Source of the DNA: Achromobacter sp. AONIH1
Lineage (GTDB): Bacteria > Pseudomonadota > Gammaproteobacteria > Burkholderiales > Burkholderiaceae_B
Assembly (NCBI RefSeq): GCF_002902905.1
Contig: NZ_CP026124.1
Location: 2,976,001-3,040,000 of the forward strand
Direction of reading: 5' to 3'
Length of the DNA stretch: 64,000 bases
The notes below the pieces were generated by a model. That model did no database searches, had not been told where the DNA came from, and worked only from the letters and a program-made list of their open reading frames with translations. Made by a program: the position numbers and the translations under genes. How positions within the stretch are numbered: position 1 is the first letter of the stretch; every line of letters starts with the position of its first letter. Of the stretch, positions 55,697-63,948 are shown piece by piece.

Positions 55697-57168
55697 GCTT
55701 TGGGCTCCGGTTTCTTGCTCAGGCGCGCATCCAGGTACAGGCGTTCCAGCTGCTTGCGGTCGGCCTTGTCCGTGCTGGTGGTGGGGAAGGGGCTGCAGGA
55801 CAGCAGCTCCGACGGGATCATGTAGGGCGGCAGGCGACGGCCCAGGGTGTCCTTCCAGGCCGCCAGCGCTTCGGGCAGCGGCTGCAGGCCGGCGGCTCCC
55901 GGCGTCGCCGGCTCGACGAAGCCGATCAACCGGACGATGGCACCGTCCGGCCGGCGCAGCGCCACCGTGGCGCCGGCGCGCACGCCGGGCAGCGCCGCGA
56001 TCGCCGCGTCGATCTCGGCCAGTTCGATGCGATAGCCGTGCAGCTTGATCTGGTCGTCGATGCGGCCACGGAACGTGATCAGGCCCTGGCCGTCGATCTC
56101 GCCCAGGTCGCCGCTGCGGTAGCCGCGCTTGCCGCCGCGCGTGAACATGCGCGAGGCGTTCAGGTCCGGCCGGTTCAGGTAGCCGCGCATGACATGGTCG
56201 CCGGCGATGCAGATCTCGCCCTGGTCGATGAAGACGTCGGCATAAGGCTTGGCGCGGCCGATGGGGAAGGGATTCGGCGCGGCCTGGCGCAGCGCCGCGT
56301 CGATCTCGACCCAGGTGGTCGAGCAGGTGGCTTCGGTCGGACCGTAGGAATTGATGATGCGCGCATCGGGGAAGCGCTGCCACAGTTCCTCGGCCAGCGC
56401 AGGCGAGAGCGACTCGGCGCCGAACACGAAGACGCGCAGGCCAGGCAGGCTGGCGCCGTTGAAGTCCGGGTTGAACAGCTGCTGCCGCACGAAGGATGGC
56501 GTGGACGCCCAGACCGCGATGCCGGTGTCCGCCAGGTACTGCATGAAGGCGCCGCGCTCGGCGATGGTCTCGCGCGGGCACAGCACGCAGGCGCCGCCCA
56601 GTTCCAGCGCGCCGACCCAGTTGAACAGCGAGAAATCGAAGCTGAACAGCATCTGGTCCATGAACGCGGGCGCGGCGCCCAGGCTCAGGCAGTCACGGAT
56701 CCAGCCCGCGAACAGCGTGACGCTTTCGCGCCCGATCTGCACGCCCTTGGGGTCGCCGGTGCTGCCGGACGTGAACATGATGTAGGCCAGTCCGGCCTCG
56801 CGCAGCGGCGCGGGGCTGGCGCTGCCCGGCTCGAAGGCCTGGGCCTGCGCGTCGTAGCGCAGGCCGGCGCGCACCAGCTCGCCGATGCGCTTGATGCGTT
56901 CGGGCGGATTGATCACGTCGACGGGCACGAAGGGCACGCGCAGCCGCAGGCAGCCCAGCATGGCGACCAGGAAGGCGGTTTCCTTGTGGCCGGAGATCAC
57001 GATGGGCACGCCGGCGACGGCGCCGGCATTCAGCGCGGCCTGTTCCCAGGCCTGGACCGCCGCCTGCAGCGCATCCCAGCGCAGGACGCCACGGGCATCC
57101 ACCACGGCGATCGCGTCGCGCGCCGAGCCGGTGTCGGCGAAATCGTAGGCCTTGAAATCGAAATGCAT
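55693..57168 (-). CDS. DltA-like adenylating enzyme (amino acid/acyl carrier protein ligase)
   Basis: A 491-residue ANL-family ligase that should activate a carboxylic acid with ATP and load it on the carrier protein encoded upstream. Motifs: P-loop MFTSGSTGDPKGVQIG (from residue 131), FSFDFSLFNW, VWASTPSFVRQQL, NSYGPTEATCSTTW, YRSGDLG, and the C-terminal lysine in STDKADRKQLERL. It resembles D-alanine ligase DltA throughout. At the position where DltA has Cys in FMFCGE, which shapes the D-alanine pocket, this protein has glycine (FVFGAE, G250), so the substrate may differ. Bordetella has a dlt-like dra locus that adds D-alanine to a surface component. The start has AAGGAG seven bases upstream. 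Confidence 0.85.
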   Translation of the reverse strand: MHFDFKAYDFADTGSARDAIAVVDARGVLRWDALQAAVQAWEQAALNAGAVAGVPIVISGHKETAFLVAMLGCLRLRVPFVPVDVINPPERIKRIGELVRAGLRYDAQAQAFEPGSASPAPLREAGLAYIMFTSGSTGDPKGVQIGRESVTLFAGWIRDCLSLGAAPAFMDQMLFSFDFSLFNWVGALELGGACVLCPRETIAERGAFMQYLADTGIAVWASTPSFVRQQLFNPDFNGASLPGLRVFVFGAESLSPALAEELWQRFPDARIINSYGPTEATCSTTWVEIDAALRQAAPNPFPIGRAKPYADVFIDQGEICIAGDHVMRGYLNRPDLNASRMFTRGGKRGYRSGDLGEIDGQGLITFRGRIDDQIKLHGYRIELAEIDAAIAALPGVRAGATVALRRPDGAIVRLIGFVEPATPGAAGLQPLPEALAAWKDTLGRRLPPYMIPSELLSCSPFPTTSTDKADRKQLERLYLDARLSKKPEPKA

Positions 57169-57194
57169 GCGCGGCTCCTTTGCAACAGCGGCGT

Positions 57195-57434
57195 TCAGGC
57201 GCCCTTGCGCTCCGCGATGAAGGCAGCCAGGGTATGCACCGATTCTAGGTGCACGTCGATCTCGGTGGGCGGAATCTTGCAGCCGAACTCGCGCTCCACC
57301 GCCAGCGCCACGTCGACCGCCGCCAGCGAATCCACCAGGCCGGACTCGATCAGCAAGGTGTCGGGATCGACCTGAGTCAGGATGACGTTCTCGATGAGCG
57401 TGGCCACTTTGGCTTCGATAGTCTTGATATCCAT
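57195..57434 (-). CDS. acyl carrier protein (DltC-like)
   Basis: A 79-residue carrier protein with the phosphopantetheine attachment motif LVDSLAAVD, serine S36, and the usual helix pattern (VDVALAVEREFGCKIPPTEI). It lies between the MBOAT and adenylase genes with 25- and 26-base gaps. Its place and size match DltC in dlt operons. It should carry the group activated by the DltA-like enzyme to the membrane acyltransferase. Confidence 0.9.
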   Translation of the reverse strand: MDIKTIEAKVATLIENVILTQVDPDTLLIESGLVDSLAAVDVALAVEREFGCKIPPTEIDVHLESVHTLAAFIAERKGA

Positions 57435-57459
57435 GCAATGCTCCGGGACCGCGTCGCGG

Positions 57460-59040
57460 TCAGAATTGGAAATAGAGAAACCGGGTTTCCTTGTGCAGGT
57501 TGACCAGGCAGAAGAACAGCAGGGCCAGCATCACGGCCAGCCAGCCCAGGGTGGGGCGCCAGCGCATCCACGGCGTGGCGGCCTCCTGCGGCTTGAACAG
57601 CGCGGGCGAGTAGCGGCCCAGGATCTGATGCGCGTTGGGCGTGAACCAGGCGATGCCCAGCAGGACGACCGCGTAGATCAGCTGCATATGATGCCCCAGC
57701 AGCATGCGCCAGGCGTCGCCCCAGGCCAGCCCGTCCACGCGCGCGGCCAGGTCCAGCGCCTCGACGCCGCGCATGCCGATCATGCCCTGCACCAGCAGCA
57801 TCGCGTCGCCCACGCCATTCGCGCGGAAGAAGGCCTGCGCCACCAGCACGGCGACGAAGGTCAGCAGCACGCAGGCGGCGCGCTTGGTCGGGCCCATCTG
57901 GCGCGCGGCGGCCGGCTTGCGGCCGACGACGAAGATCCGCCAGGCGTGGTTCACTGACAGGTACATCGCGTGCAGCAGGCCGAACACCAGGAACTGGAAG
58001 CCGGCGCCGTGCCAGATGCCGGCCAGTCCCATCGTGTACACGGTGGGCAGGATGATGCTGCCGGCAAAGCCGCCCGGCGTGGCCACGCCCTGCGTGCCCA
58101 CCGGCAGATTGCGCTCGGTGCGCCACTTCGACACCGCCATGGCCACCGGGTAGTAGAGATAGGCGGTCAGGTAGCGGGTCAGCGTCATGTGCCAGCGGGC
58201 CCAGAACTCGATGATGCTGCCGGCCTTGTACGGCGAATTGAAGTTCAGCGGGAAGCGGATGCCGAACATCTTGGCCAGGCCCAGCGCCATGTCCGAGTAG
58301 CCGGAGAAGTCGAAGTACAGCTGCAGCGCGTAGCACAGGCTGGCGCCCCAGGAGCCCCAGAACATCAGCTCGCCGGGCGCGGCGAAGCCGGCGTCGGCAT
58401 AGGGCGCGATGCCGTCGGCCAGCAGCACTTTCTTGGCCAGTCCGATCACGAACAGCATCATGCCGACCGACAGGTTCTCGGCCTTGAAGCGGTAGTTCTC
58501 CGGCTGCGCGAACTGCGGCATCATTTCTTTGTGATGCAGGATGGGGCCGGCGATCAGGTGCGGGAAGAAGGTCACGAACAGCACATAGCTGAGCAGGCTG
58601 CGCTCCTTGACCACGCCGGCCTTGCAGTCGAGCAGGTAGCCGATCTGCGTGAACGTGAAGAATGAGATGCCCAGCGGCAGGATCACCGAATCCGCGGTCG
58701 CGCTGCTCATGCCCAGGTCATTGAGAAAGCCCAGCAGCGCGGCGAAGTACTTGTAGTGGAACAGCAGCGCCAGGTCGGCGCCCACGCCCAGTCCGGTGAT
58801 CAGGCCCTGCAGGCGCGGCCGGCCCTCGCTATGCAGGATCAGCTGGCTCACCGCATAGTTGAAGGCGATGGAGCCGGCCAGCAGCACCACGAACTGCGGG
58901 TTCCACCAGCCGTAGAACACGATGGATGTCAGGCACAGCCAAAGCGCCGCCAGGCGCAGGTTGAGCGGCCCCACGGCGTAATACACGGCCAGCGTGATGG
59001 GCAGGAAGACCAGCAGGAACAGATAGGAATTGAATAGCAT
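57460..59040 (-). CDS. MBOAT O-acyltransferase (DltB/AlgI type)
   Basis: A 526-residue polytopic membrane protein starting MLFNSYLFLLVFLPITLAVY. It has the MBOAT core SPYKAGSIIEFWARWHMTLT (H284) and the invariant catalytic histidine H344 in LAGIWHGAGFQF. Such proteins move an acyl or D-alanyl group from a carrier protein or CoA across the membrane to a periplasmic acceptor. It sits between the SGNH pair and the carrier-protein gene, nine and 25 bases away. Confidence 0.93.
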   Translation of the reverse strand: MLFNSYLFLLVFLPITLAVYYAVGPLNLRLAALWLCLTSIVFYGWWNPQFVVLLAGSIAFNYAVSQLILHSEGRPRLQGLITGLGVGADLALLFHYKYFAALLGFLNDLGMSSATADSVILPLGISFFTFTQIGYLLDCKAGVVKERSLLSYVLFVTFFPHLIAGPILHHKEMMPQFAQPENYRFKAENLSVGMMLFVIGLAKKVLLADGIAPYADAGFAAPGELMFWGSWGASLCYALQLYFDFSGYSDMALGLAKMFGIRFPLNFNSPYKAGSIIEFWARWHMTLTRYLTAYLYYPVAMAVSKWRTERNLPVGTQGVATPGGFAGSIILPTVYTMGLAGIWHGAGFQFLVFGLLHAMYLSVNHAWRIFVVGRKPAAARQMGPTKRAACVLLTFVAVLVAQAFFRANGVGDAMLLVQGMIGMRGVEALDLAARVDGLAWGDAWRMLLGHHMQLIYAVVLLGIAWFTPNAHQILGRYSPALFKPQEAATPWMRWRPTLGWLAVMLALLFFCLVNLHKETRFLYFQF

Positions 59041-59049
59041 CGCGGTTCG

Positions 59050-60150
59050 TCAGGGCGGGGGCAGGCTGTCCAGCACGGACCTTTCGTCATCGGTGAGCGG
59101 CAGCGACAGCGCCATTTCCGAAAACTCCCAGACCACCAGTTTCAGGCTTTTGGGCCATTGTTCACGCTGTTTCAGCGCCAGCAGCAGCGCGCCGGAGAAC
59201 TGTCCGCCGTCCAGGCTCAGGTTCCAGATTTCGCGGCCCAGTCCCATGCCCAGCCGTTCGGCGAAGTGGCTGCGGCGGCCGTTCGAGCTGCCGGCCAGCA
59301 GCACTTCGACAGGCGGCGCTTCGTCCAGCAGGCCGCCGCTGCGCAGCGGTTCGATCTGCTGCGGGGCGACGCGCTCCAGCTCCGGACGCCAACCCATGCG
59401 CGCGTGTTCCAGGCCGGCCAGCACGATCAGATCGCCCATGCGCGGCGCCGGCGCGCCCGGCGCGTCGACACGGAAAGCCTGCTGGCCGACGCCGCCCAGC
59501 AGCGGCAGCGCGGCGTCGGCCACGCGTCGCGCGGCGGCTTGCGCGCCTTGCGCGTTCATGTGCACGTCGGTGCGAAAGAACATGGGTTCGGCCGCGCCGG
59601 ACAGGGCGGGGCGCAGATCGACGAAGGGCACGCCCTGCGCCTGCAGCGCCCGTTGCCAGTCGTCCAGCACGCGTCGCATGGGTTGCGAGGCGGGCAGGCC
59701 GCAAAGCCGGTCGGCCTCGATGCGCGATTTGTCGGGCACCGCGACCACCAGCAGTTGCACCTGCCGCTGACGCAACTGATCGGCCCAGTGCCGCATCAGG
59801 CGCACGCGCTCGTCGAACACATGCACGCCGGGCCGGGGGCGCAGGCCGTCGCGGTAGAACAGCCAGCCGGGGCAGCCCATGGCGACCTGGTCGCCCAGGT
59901 CTCCGAGCAGGCGATAGCGCAGCGATGCGTTCCAGGTATTGAGCGTGTCCTGCGCGGGCAGGCGCAGCGCGCGGTTCAGCGCGCCGCCGGCCGAGCCGTC
60001 CAGCCAGGCCGCCGGCGCCACGTCGGCCGGCTTGAGGCCGGCGTCGGCCAGTCGCCAGACGCCCCAACCCAGGCCGAGCGCGAGCAGCAGGCCGGCGACG
60101 ATGGCGTTGCGGCCATGCCCGGCGGTTTGCGGCTTGTCCGCTGATGCCAC
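59050..60150 (-). CDS. AlgX/AlgJ-like SGNH acyltransferase, membrane-anchored
   Basis: A 366-residue protein with one N-terminal membrane anchor (AIVAGLLLALGLGWGVWRL) and a periplasmic SGNH-hydrolase-like domain of the AlgX/AlgJ type. The segments PGWLFYRDGL and VVAVPDKSRIEADRLCG are typical. The Asp-His pair is D195/H197 (FRTDVHMN) and the nucleophile is S288 or S289 (LAGSSNGRR). In alginate and acetylated cellulose systems such proteins finish O-acetylation of the glycan. Four bases separate it from the second copy upstream. Confidence 0.83.
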   Translation of the reverse strand: MASADKPQTAGHGRNAIVAGLLLALGLGWGVWRLADAGLKPADVAPAAWLDGSAGGALNRALRLPAQDTLNTWNASLRYRLLGDLGDQVAMGCPGWLFYRDGLRPRPGVHVFDERVRLMRHWADQLRQRQVQLLVVAVPDKSRIEADRLCGLPASQPMRRVLDDWQRALQAQGVPFVDLRPALSGAAEPMFFRTDVHMNAQGAQAAARRVADAALPLLGGVGQQAFRVDAPGAPAPRMGDLIVLAGLEHARMGWRPELERVAPQQIEPLRSGGLLDEAPPVEVLLAGSSNGRRSHFAERLGMGLGREIWNLSLDGGQFSGALLLALKQREQWPKSLKLVVWEFSEMALSLPLTDDERSVLDSLPPP

Positions 60151-60154
60151 GACC

Positions 60155-61156
60155 TTACTTCCCGATGGCCGCTTGCATGCGGCCGCGCCAGGCGTCGGCG
60201 CTCATGATGGAGGCGTTGTCCCACAGACCCTTGGCGTCGGGGCCCTGCGCGTAGGTCGGTTCGAACATCTGCCACACCAGCACCTGCGGCTTGTTCTGCT
60301 TGAACGCCGGCGACTCCAGGTATTCCAGCAGCATGATCCAGTGGCCGACGTTGCCGGGCTTCCAGTTCACGGATACCGGGCGGTCGAGCGCGTTGGACAG
60401 TTTTTGCGGAAAGCCGAAGTAGGGCTGCACCATGCTGTGGCCGGTGACGTGGACCGGGGCCGGGGCATCGTCCAGCAGGCTCTGGTTCTCGGCCTGGCGG
60501 CGCACGGTGAAGGTCTCGCGTCCGGCCTGCTTGCGCTGCTCGGGCGAGAGGAACAGTTCGGCCAGATCGCCGTAACGGCGTTCGTTGAACACGCTGCCCA
60601 GCGGCAGGCCGGTGCCGGGCTTGCCGGCCAAGGTCTTCACGTCCTGCCTGATGCGTTGCGCCAGCGCGTCGGCGGTGGCGTCGGCGGCGGCCTGCGTCCA
60701 GTGCTGGTCCGTGCGGTAGAACACGTCCTGTCCGCAGTCCTTCAGGCGCCGCAGCACGGCCTCGTCGTCGAAGGTCGCGATGCCCGCGGCCTTGAGCTTG
60801 TCCTGGATGGTCTGGTAGCGCCGCTTCACCTCGGGGCTGAGCGCCTTTCCATCGGGCAGCTTGTCCTGGTAGAACAGCGTCTTGTCCGGCAGCACCAGCA
60901 CTTCGAGCTGGATGCCTTTGGCCGCCAGCGCGTCGCGCGTCTCGCGCACCAGTTGCGTGGACGCGTCGATGCCGCGCGTGTCGACCTGGGTCAGGCTGCC
61001 CCAGCCGGGGAACAGCCAGTTGTCCTTGCCCTGGATCACGATGGACGAGCCTTGCTGCGCGTGCGCGGCGCCGGCGGACAGCGCAAGCGTGGCGACCGCC
61101 GCGCCTACAGCCAGTCGATGCAGGATCGTGGAGGGAGAGGAGGAGAAAAGGGTCAT
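60155..61156 (-). CDS. AlgX/AlgJ-like SGNH protein, secreted
   Basis: A 333-residue exported protein with signal peptide (VGAAVATLALSAGAAHAQ) and an AlgX/AlgJ-type SGNH domain: IQGKDNWLFPGWGSL, VLPDKTLFYQDKLP, D150/H152 in YRTDQHWTQ, and a candidate nucleophile S241 in VTGHSMVQ. It is distinct from the membrane-anchored copy next to it, so the pair may act in sequence, as AlgJ and AlgX do. The ATG at 61156 is supported by the signal peptide; a frame continuing upstream is antisense to the NfrA-like gene's true frame and is rejected. Confidence 0.85.
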   Translation of the reverse strand: MTLFSSSPSTILHRLAVGAAVATLALSAGAAHAQQGSSIVIQGKDNWLFPGWGSLTQVDTRGIDASTQLVRETRDALAAKGIQLEVLVLPDKTLFYQDKLPDGKALSPEVKRRYQTIQDKLKAAGIATFDDEAVLRRLKDCGQDVFYRTDQHWTQAAADATADALAQRIRQDVKTLAGKPGTGLPLGSVFNERRYGDLAELFLSPEQRKQAGRETFTVRRQAENQSLLDDAPAPVHVTGHSMVQPYFGFPQKLSNALDRPVSVNWKPGNVGHWIMLLEYLESPAFKQNKPQVLVWQMFEPTYAQGPDAKGLWDNASIMSADAWRGRMQAAIGK

Positions 61157-61182
61157 GCGTGCTCCTTGCGATGCGGGCGGGG

Positions 61183-63948
61183 TCAGTACGACAGGGTCAG
61201 GTTGATGAACAGGCCTTTCGCCCGGTCGGCGGCGCCCCCGCCGATATTGAATCGATATTGCGTCGTCAGGTCCAGATAGGACCGTGGCGCGTTGTAGTGG
61301 TCTTCGCGGAACCAGTAGCGCAGGTTGAAGCCGGGGCCCGCGCCCAGGGACCAGGATTTGCCGTTGCCCAGCAGGTCGTAGGAATCCTGGCCGTCGATGT
61401 TCAGGCCGGACACGCGGTTGCGGTTCCACAGCCAGTCCGCCGCCACCACCGCGTAGGGGAAGAACACCAGTCGGTCGCTGATGGCGTCCACGCGGTAGCT
61501 GCGGCCCACGCGCAGTTCGCCGGCGCCGAAGGCCTGGTCGCGTTTGAGCTTGCCCGAGCTTTCCGCGCTGTCCTTGCCCGAGTTGTTGTCGCGTAGCCAG
61601 AAGCGGGCGGGCATGTCCTGCCAGGAGTAGCCGGCCTGCACATAGCCTTCCATGGTGAACCAGTCGGGGCGGTCGATGCGCAGGCTGGTGCCTTCGTACA
61701 TGCCATAGGTGACATAGGCCAGCCAGCCGCCGCTGCCGGCGTCCGTCTTGTAGTGGGCGGTCTGATTGCCGGTGTTCAGTGCGCAGCGCAGTTCGTCGGG
61801 CCGTGGCGTGAACGTGCCCTGCCGCGTGGCGCTGCCCAGGTTGAACTGGCGTTCCAGGCCGAAGGTCAGGCCGACCTCGGTGGACGGCGTGAAGCGCATG
61901 CCCAGCGAGCCCACGGTGGTCGGAAGGCCGGAAATGCCGTTGTTGGATGTTTCGTCCACCTGGATATTGCCGCCGCCGCAAGGGTTCGACACGGTCTGGC
62001 TGGCGGTCTTGCCGCCGTTGTTGTACAGCGTGTTGGACAGGCGGCCGTACAGCTCGAAGGTGCGCGTGGACGAGTTCAGGAAATCGGAGGGACGCCAGAA
62101 GATCTCGGCCGTGCTGAACACCGCGTCGCCGGGCACCGTGATGGCCGCGCCGCCCAGGCCGGACGAGGCCGGCCGCGCGCCCCGGTAGCCGGTCGAGATG
62201 TAGCCGCCCCACTCGCGCGACAGGCCGGCGATGCTGCTGCGGGTATCGAAGCGCTGCTGCGGGGTCAGGTCGAGCTTGCCGGCGTCGTCCTGGTCGATGG
62301 CTTCCTTGAGCCGGTCCACCGCGCCGCGCTTGTCGCCCACGCCGGACAGCGCATAGCCTTCGTCGAGGATGGCGGTGGGCGGGGCCTTGCCCGTGGCGCG
62401 CGCGGCCTGGAAGTCGCGCAGCGCCTCGCGGGGCTGGCGCATGCGCTGGTGCAGATAGCCGCGCTGCATCAACAGCGTCGGATCGTCGGGCTGGGCCGCC
62501 AGGGCCTCGCTCATGCGCTGCTTGGCCTCGGCCATCTGCGCCGCGTTGCCGGCGGCCAGCGTGGTGGTCAGCAGCCGCTGCAGGTCCTTGCTGCCCGGAT
62601 CCTGTTGCGCGGCCTTGCGGGCCTGTGTGATGGCTTCCTGGTAGTCCTGGCGCGCATAGGCGGCATAGGCCAGCGAGGCCGGCCCGCCGCTGCCCGCCGC
62701 GTCCGAGGGCAGCAGCTCGCAGGACGTGCCGTAGGGCGTGTCGCGGCAGTCCTGGACCGGCGCGGGATAGTTGGCCAGCGTCAGCGTGGCGGGCACGGCG
62801 GGGCGGGAGCGGGCGCGCTTGACGCGATCGGCGCCGGCCTCGTCCTTGGCGCCCAGCGGTTCCACCAGGGCCAGCGCGCGGGCGCTCTGGCCCCCGGCCA
62901 GCGCGGCATCTGCGGCGATCAGGCGCACATTGCGCCGTTGGCTGTCGTCCAGCCAGTCCTGCTTGAGCGCGGCGTCGAAGTCGGCGTCGGCTTCCTCGGT
63001 CTTGCCCTGGCGCTGGCGCAGATAGCCGCGCATGACCAAGGCCACGGTGTTTTCGTCGTCCTGCCTGAGCGCGTCGGTGGCCGCGTCCTCGGCGGCCGCG
63101 AGCTGGCCGTCCAGCATCAGCGCGGTCATCAGCAGCAGGCGGTGGCTGGCGGTGTCGGGCGCCAGCGCCACGGCTTGCCGCGCCAGCGGGACGGCGTCGC
63201 CAGGCCGGTTGGCGATCAGCGCCTGATAACCCTGTTCCGCCGGCTTGACCGCCATGCGCCGCTTCATGGTGGCGCGACGCGCGGCCAGGTCGCTCTGGTT
63301 CGGCGCGCCCAGCGTCATCGCCTGGTTGGCGGCCGTTTCGGCTTCGGCGTACTTGCCCTGGGCTTCCAGCGCGTCCAGCCACAGCATGGCCCAGGCGCCC
63401 TGCTTGGGATCGATGCGGAAAGCCTGCTCGGCGCCGCGCTGGGCGGCGGGGTAGTTGCCGCTGTTGTAGTCCGCGTAGGCGCGCGTGGCGATGGGGAAGC
63501 CGCGGCGGTAGGCGCTGGTCGTGGCCGGCGCGCCCCCGGCGGGGCGGGCGCCGGCCGGACGCGCATTGGCCGCCGGGGCGGCGGGCGTCGCCGGACGCAG
63601 ATTGGCGCGCGCCTGCCGCAGCGCGGGCGTGTCCAGGCCGCTCTTGACGGCATCGTCGGCGGCCCGTTCGGCCTCGTCCAGCTTGCCCTGCTTCTGCAGC
63701 GCGTAGATCAACAATAGGCGCAGGCGTTCGACGTCCGGGCGCAGCGCGATCGCCGATTCGGCCTGCTGCTGCGCCTGCGCGTAGCGGCCGGCGTCGTAGA
63801 GCCTGTAGCCCTCGTTGGCGAATTGCCAGGCGGCGCCTTCCAGCGGCGCCTCGGCGGCGCGCGCGGCCTGCTGGGCGGCGGCGGGCGCGCCAGTCCACAG
63901 GCAGGCGAGCGCGGCGGACAGGACTAGCGTGCGGGTCAGGGGCGTCAT
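61183..63948 (-). CDS. NfrA-like outer-membrane protein with TPR region
   Basis: A 921-residue exported protein: signal peptide (LVLSAALACLWTGAPAAAQ), then many TPR-like repeats (about 40-520, with Ala/Pro-rich breaks), then a C-terminal beta-barrel region (about 560-921) of the NfrA C-terminal type (GYISTGYRGARPASSGLGGA; GSLGMRFTPSTEVGLTFGLE; LTTQYRFNIGGG; ending FINLTLSY). E. coli NfrA is the outer-membrane partner in export of the glycan used by phage N4 as receptor. The TPR-plus-barrel build is like BcsC and PgaA. Its start overlaps the stop of the gene upstream (ATGA). It likely exports the glycan that the rest of the operon modifies. Confidence 0.85.
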   Translation of the reverse strand: MTPLTRTLVLSAALACLWTGAPAAAQQAARAAEAPLEGAAWQFANEGYRLYDAGRYAQAQQQAESAIALRPDVERLRLLLIYALQKQGKLDEAERAADDAVKSGLDTPALRQARANLRPATPAAPAANARPAGARPAGGAPATTSAYRRGFPIATRAYADYNSGNYPAAQRGAEQAFRIDPKQGAWAMLWLDALEAQGKYAEAETAANQAMTLGAPNQSDLAARRATMKRRMAVKPAEQGYQALIANRPGDAVPLARQAVALAPDTASHRLLLMTALMLDGQLAAAEDAATDALRQDDENTVALVMRGYLRQRQGKTEEADADFDAALKQDWLDDSQRRNVRLIAADAALAGGQSARALALVEPLGAKDEAGADRVKRARSRPAVPATLTLANYPAPVQDCRDTPYGTSCELLPSDAAGSGGPASLAYAAYARQDYQEAITQARKAAQQDPGSKDLQRLLTTTLAAGNAAQMAEAKQRMSEALAAQPDDPTLLMQRGYLHQRMRQPREALRDFQAARATGKAPPTAILDEGYALSGVGDKRGAVDRLKEAIDQDDAGKLDLTPQQRFDTRSSIAGLSREWGGYISTGYRGARPASSGLGGAAITVPGDAVFSTAEIFWRPSDFLNSSTRTFELYGRLSNTLYNNGGKTASQTVSNPCGGGNIQVDETSNNGISGLPTTVGSLGMRFTPSTEVGLTFGLERQFNLGSATRQGTFTPRPDELRCALNTGNQTAHYKTDAGSGGWLAYVTYGMYEGTSLRIDRPDWFTMEGYVQAGYSWQDMPARFWLRDNNSGKDSAESSGKLKRDQAFGAGELRVGRSYRVDAISDRLVFFPYAVVAADWLWNRNRVSGLNIDGQDSYDLLGNGKSWSLGAGPGFNLRYWFREDHYNAPRSYLDLTTQYRFNIGGGAADRAKGLFINLTLSY

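Noticed and set aside
55016..56581. A 521-residue frame that would extend the AlgF-like protein at its N terminus
   Set aside because: The extension overlaps the adenylase coding region out of frame; the signal peptide at 55696 marks the true start.
60155..63898. A 1247-residue frame joining the secreted SGNH protein to upstream sequence
   Set aside because: The SGNH protein has its own start at 61156 with a clean signal peptide; the upstream part is another frame of the NfrA-like gene, which is complete by itself.
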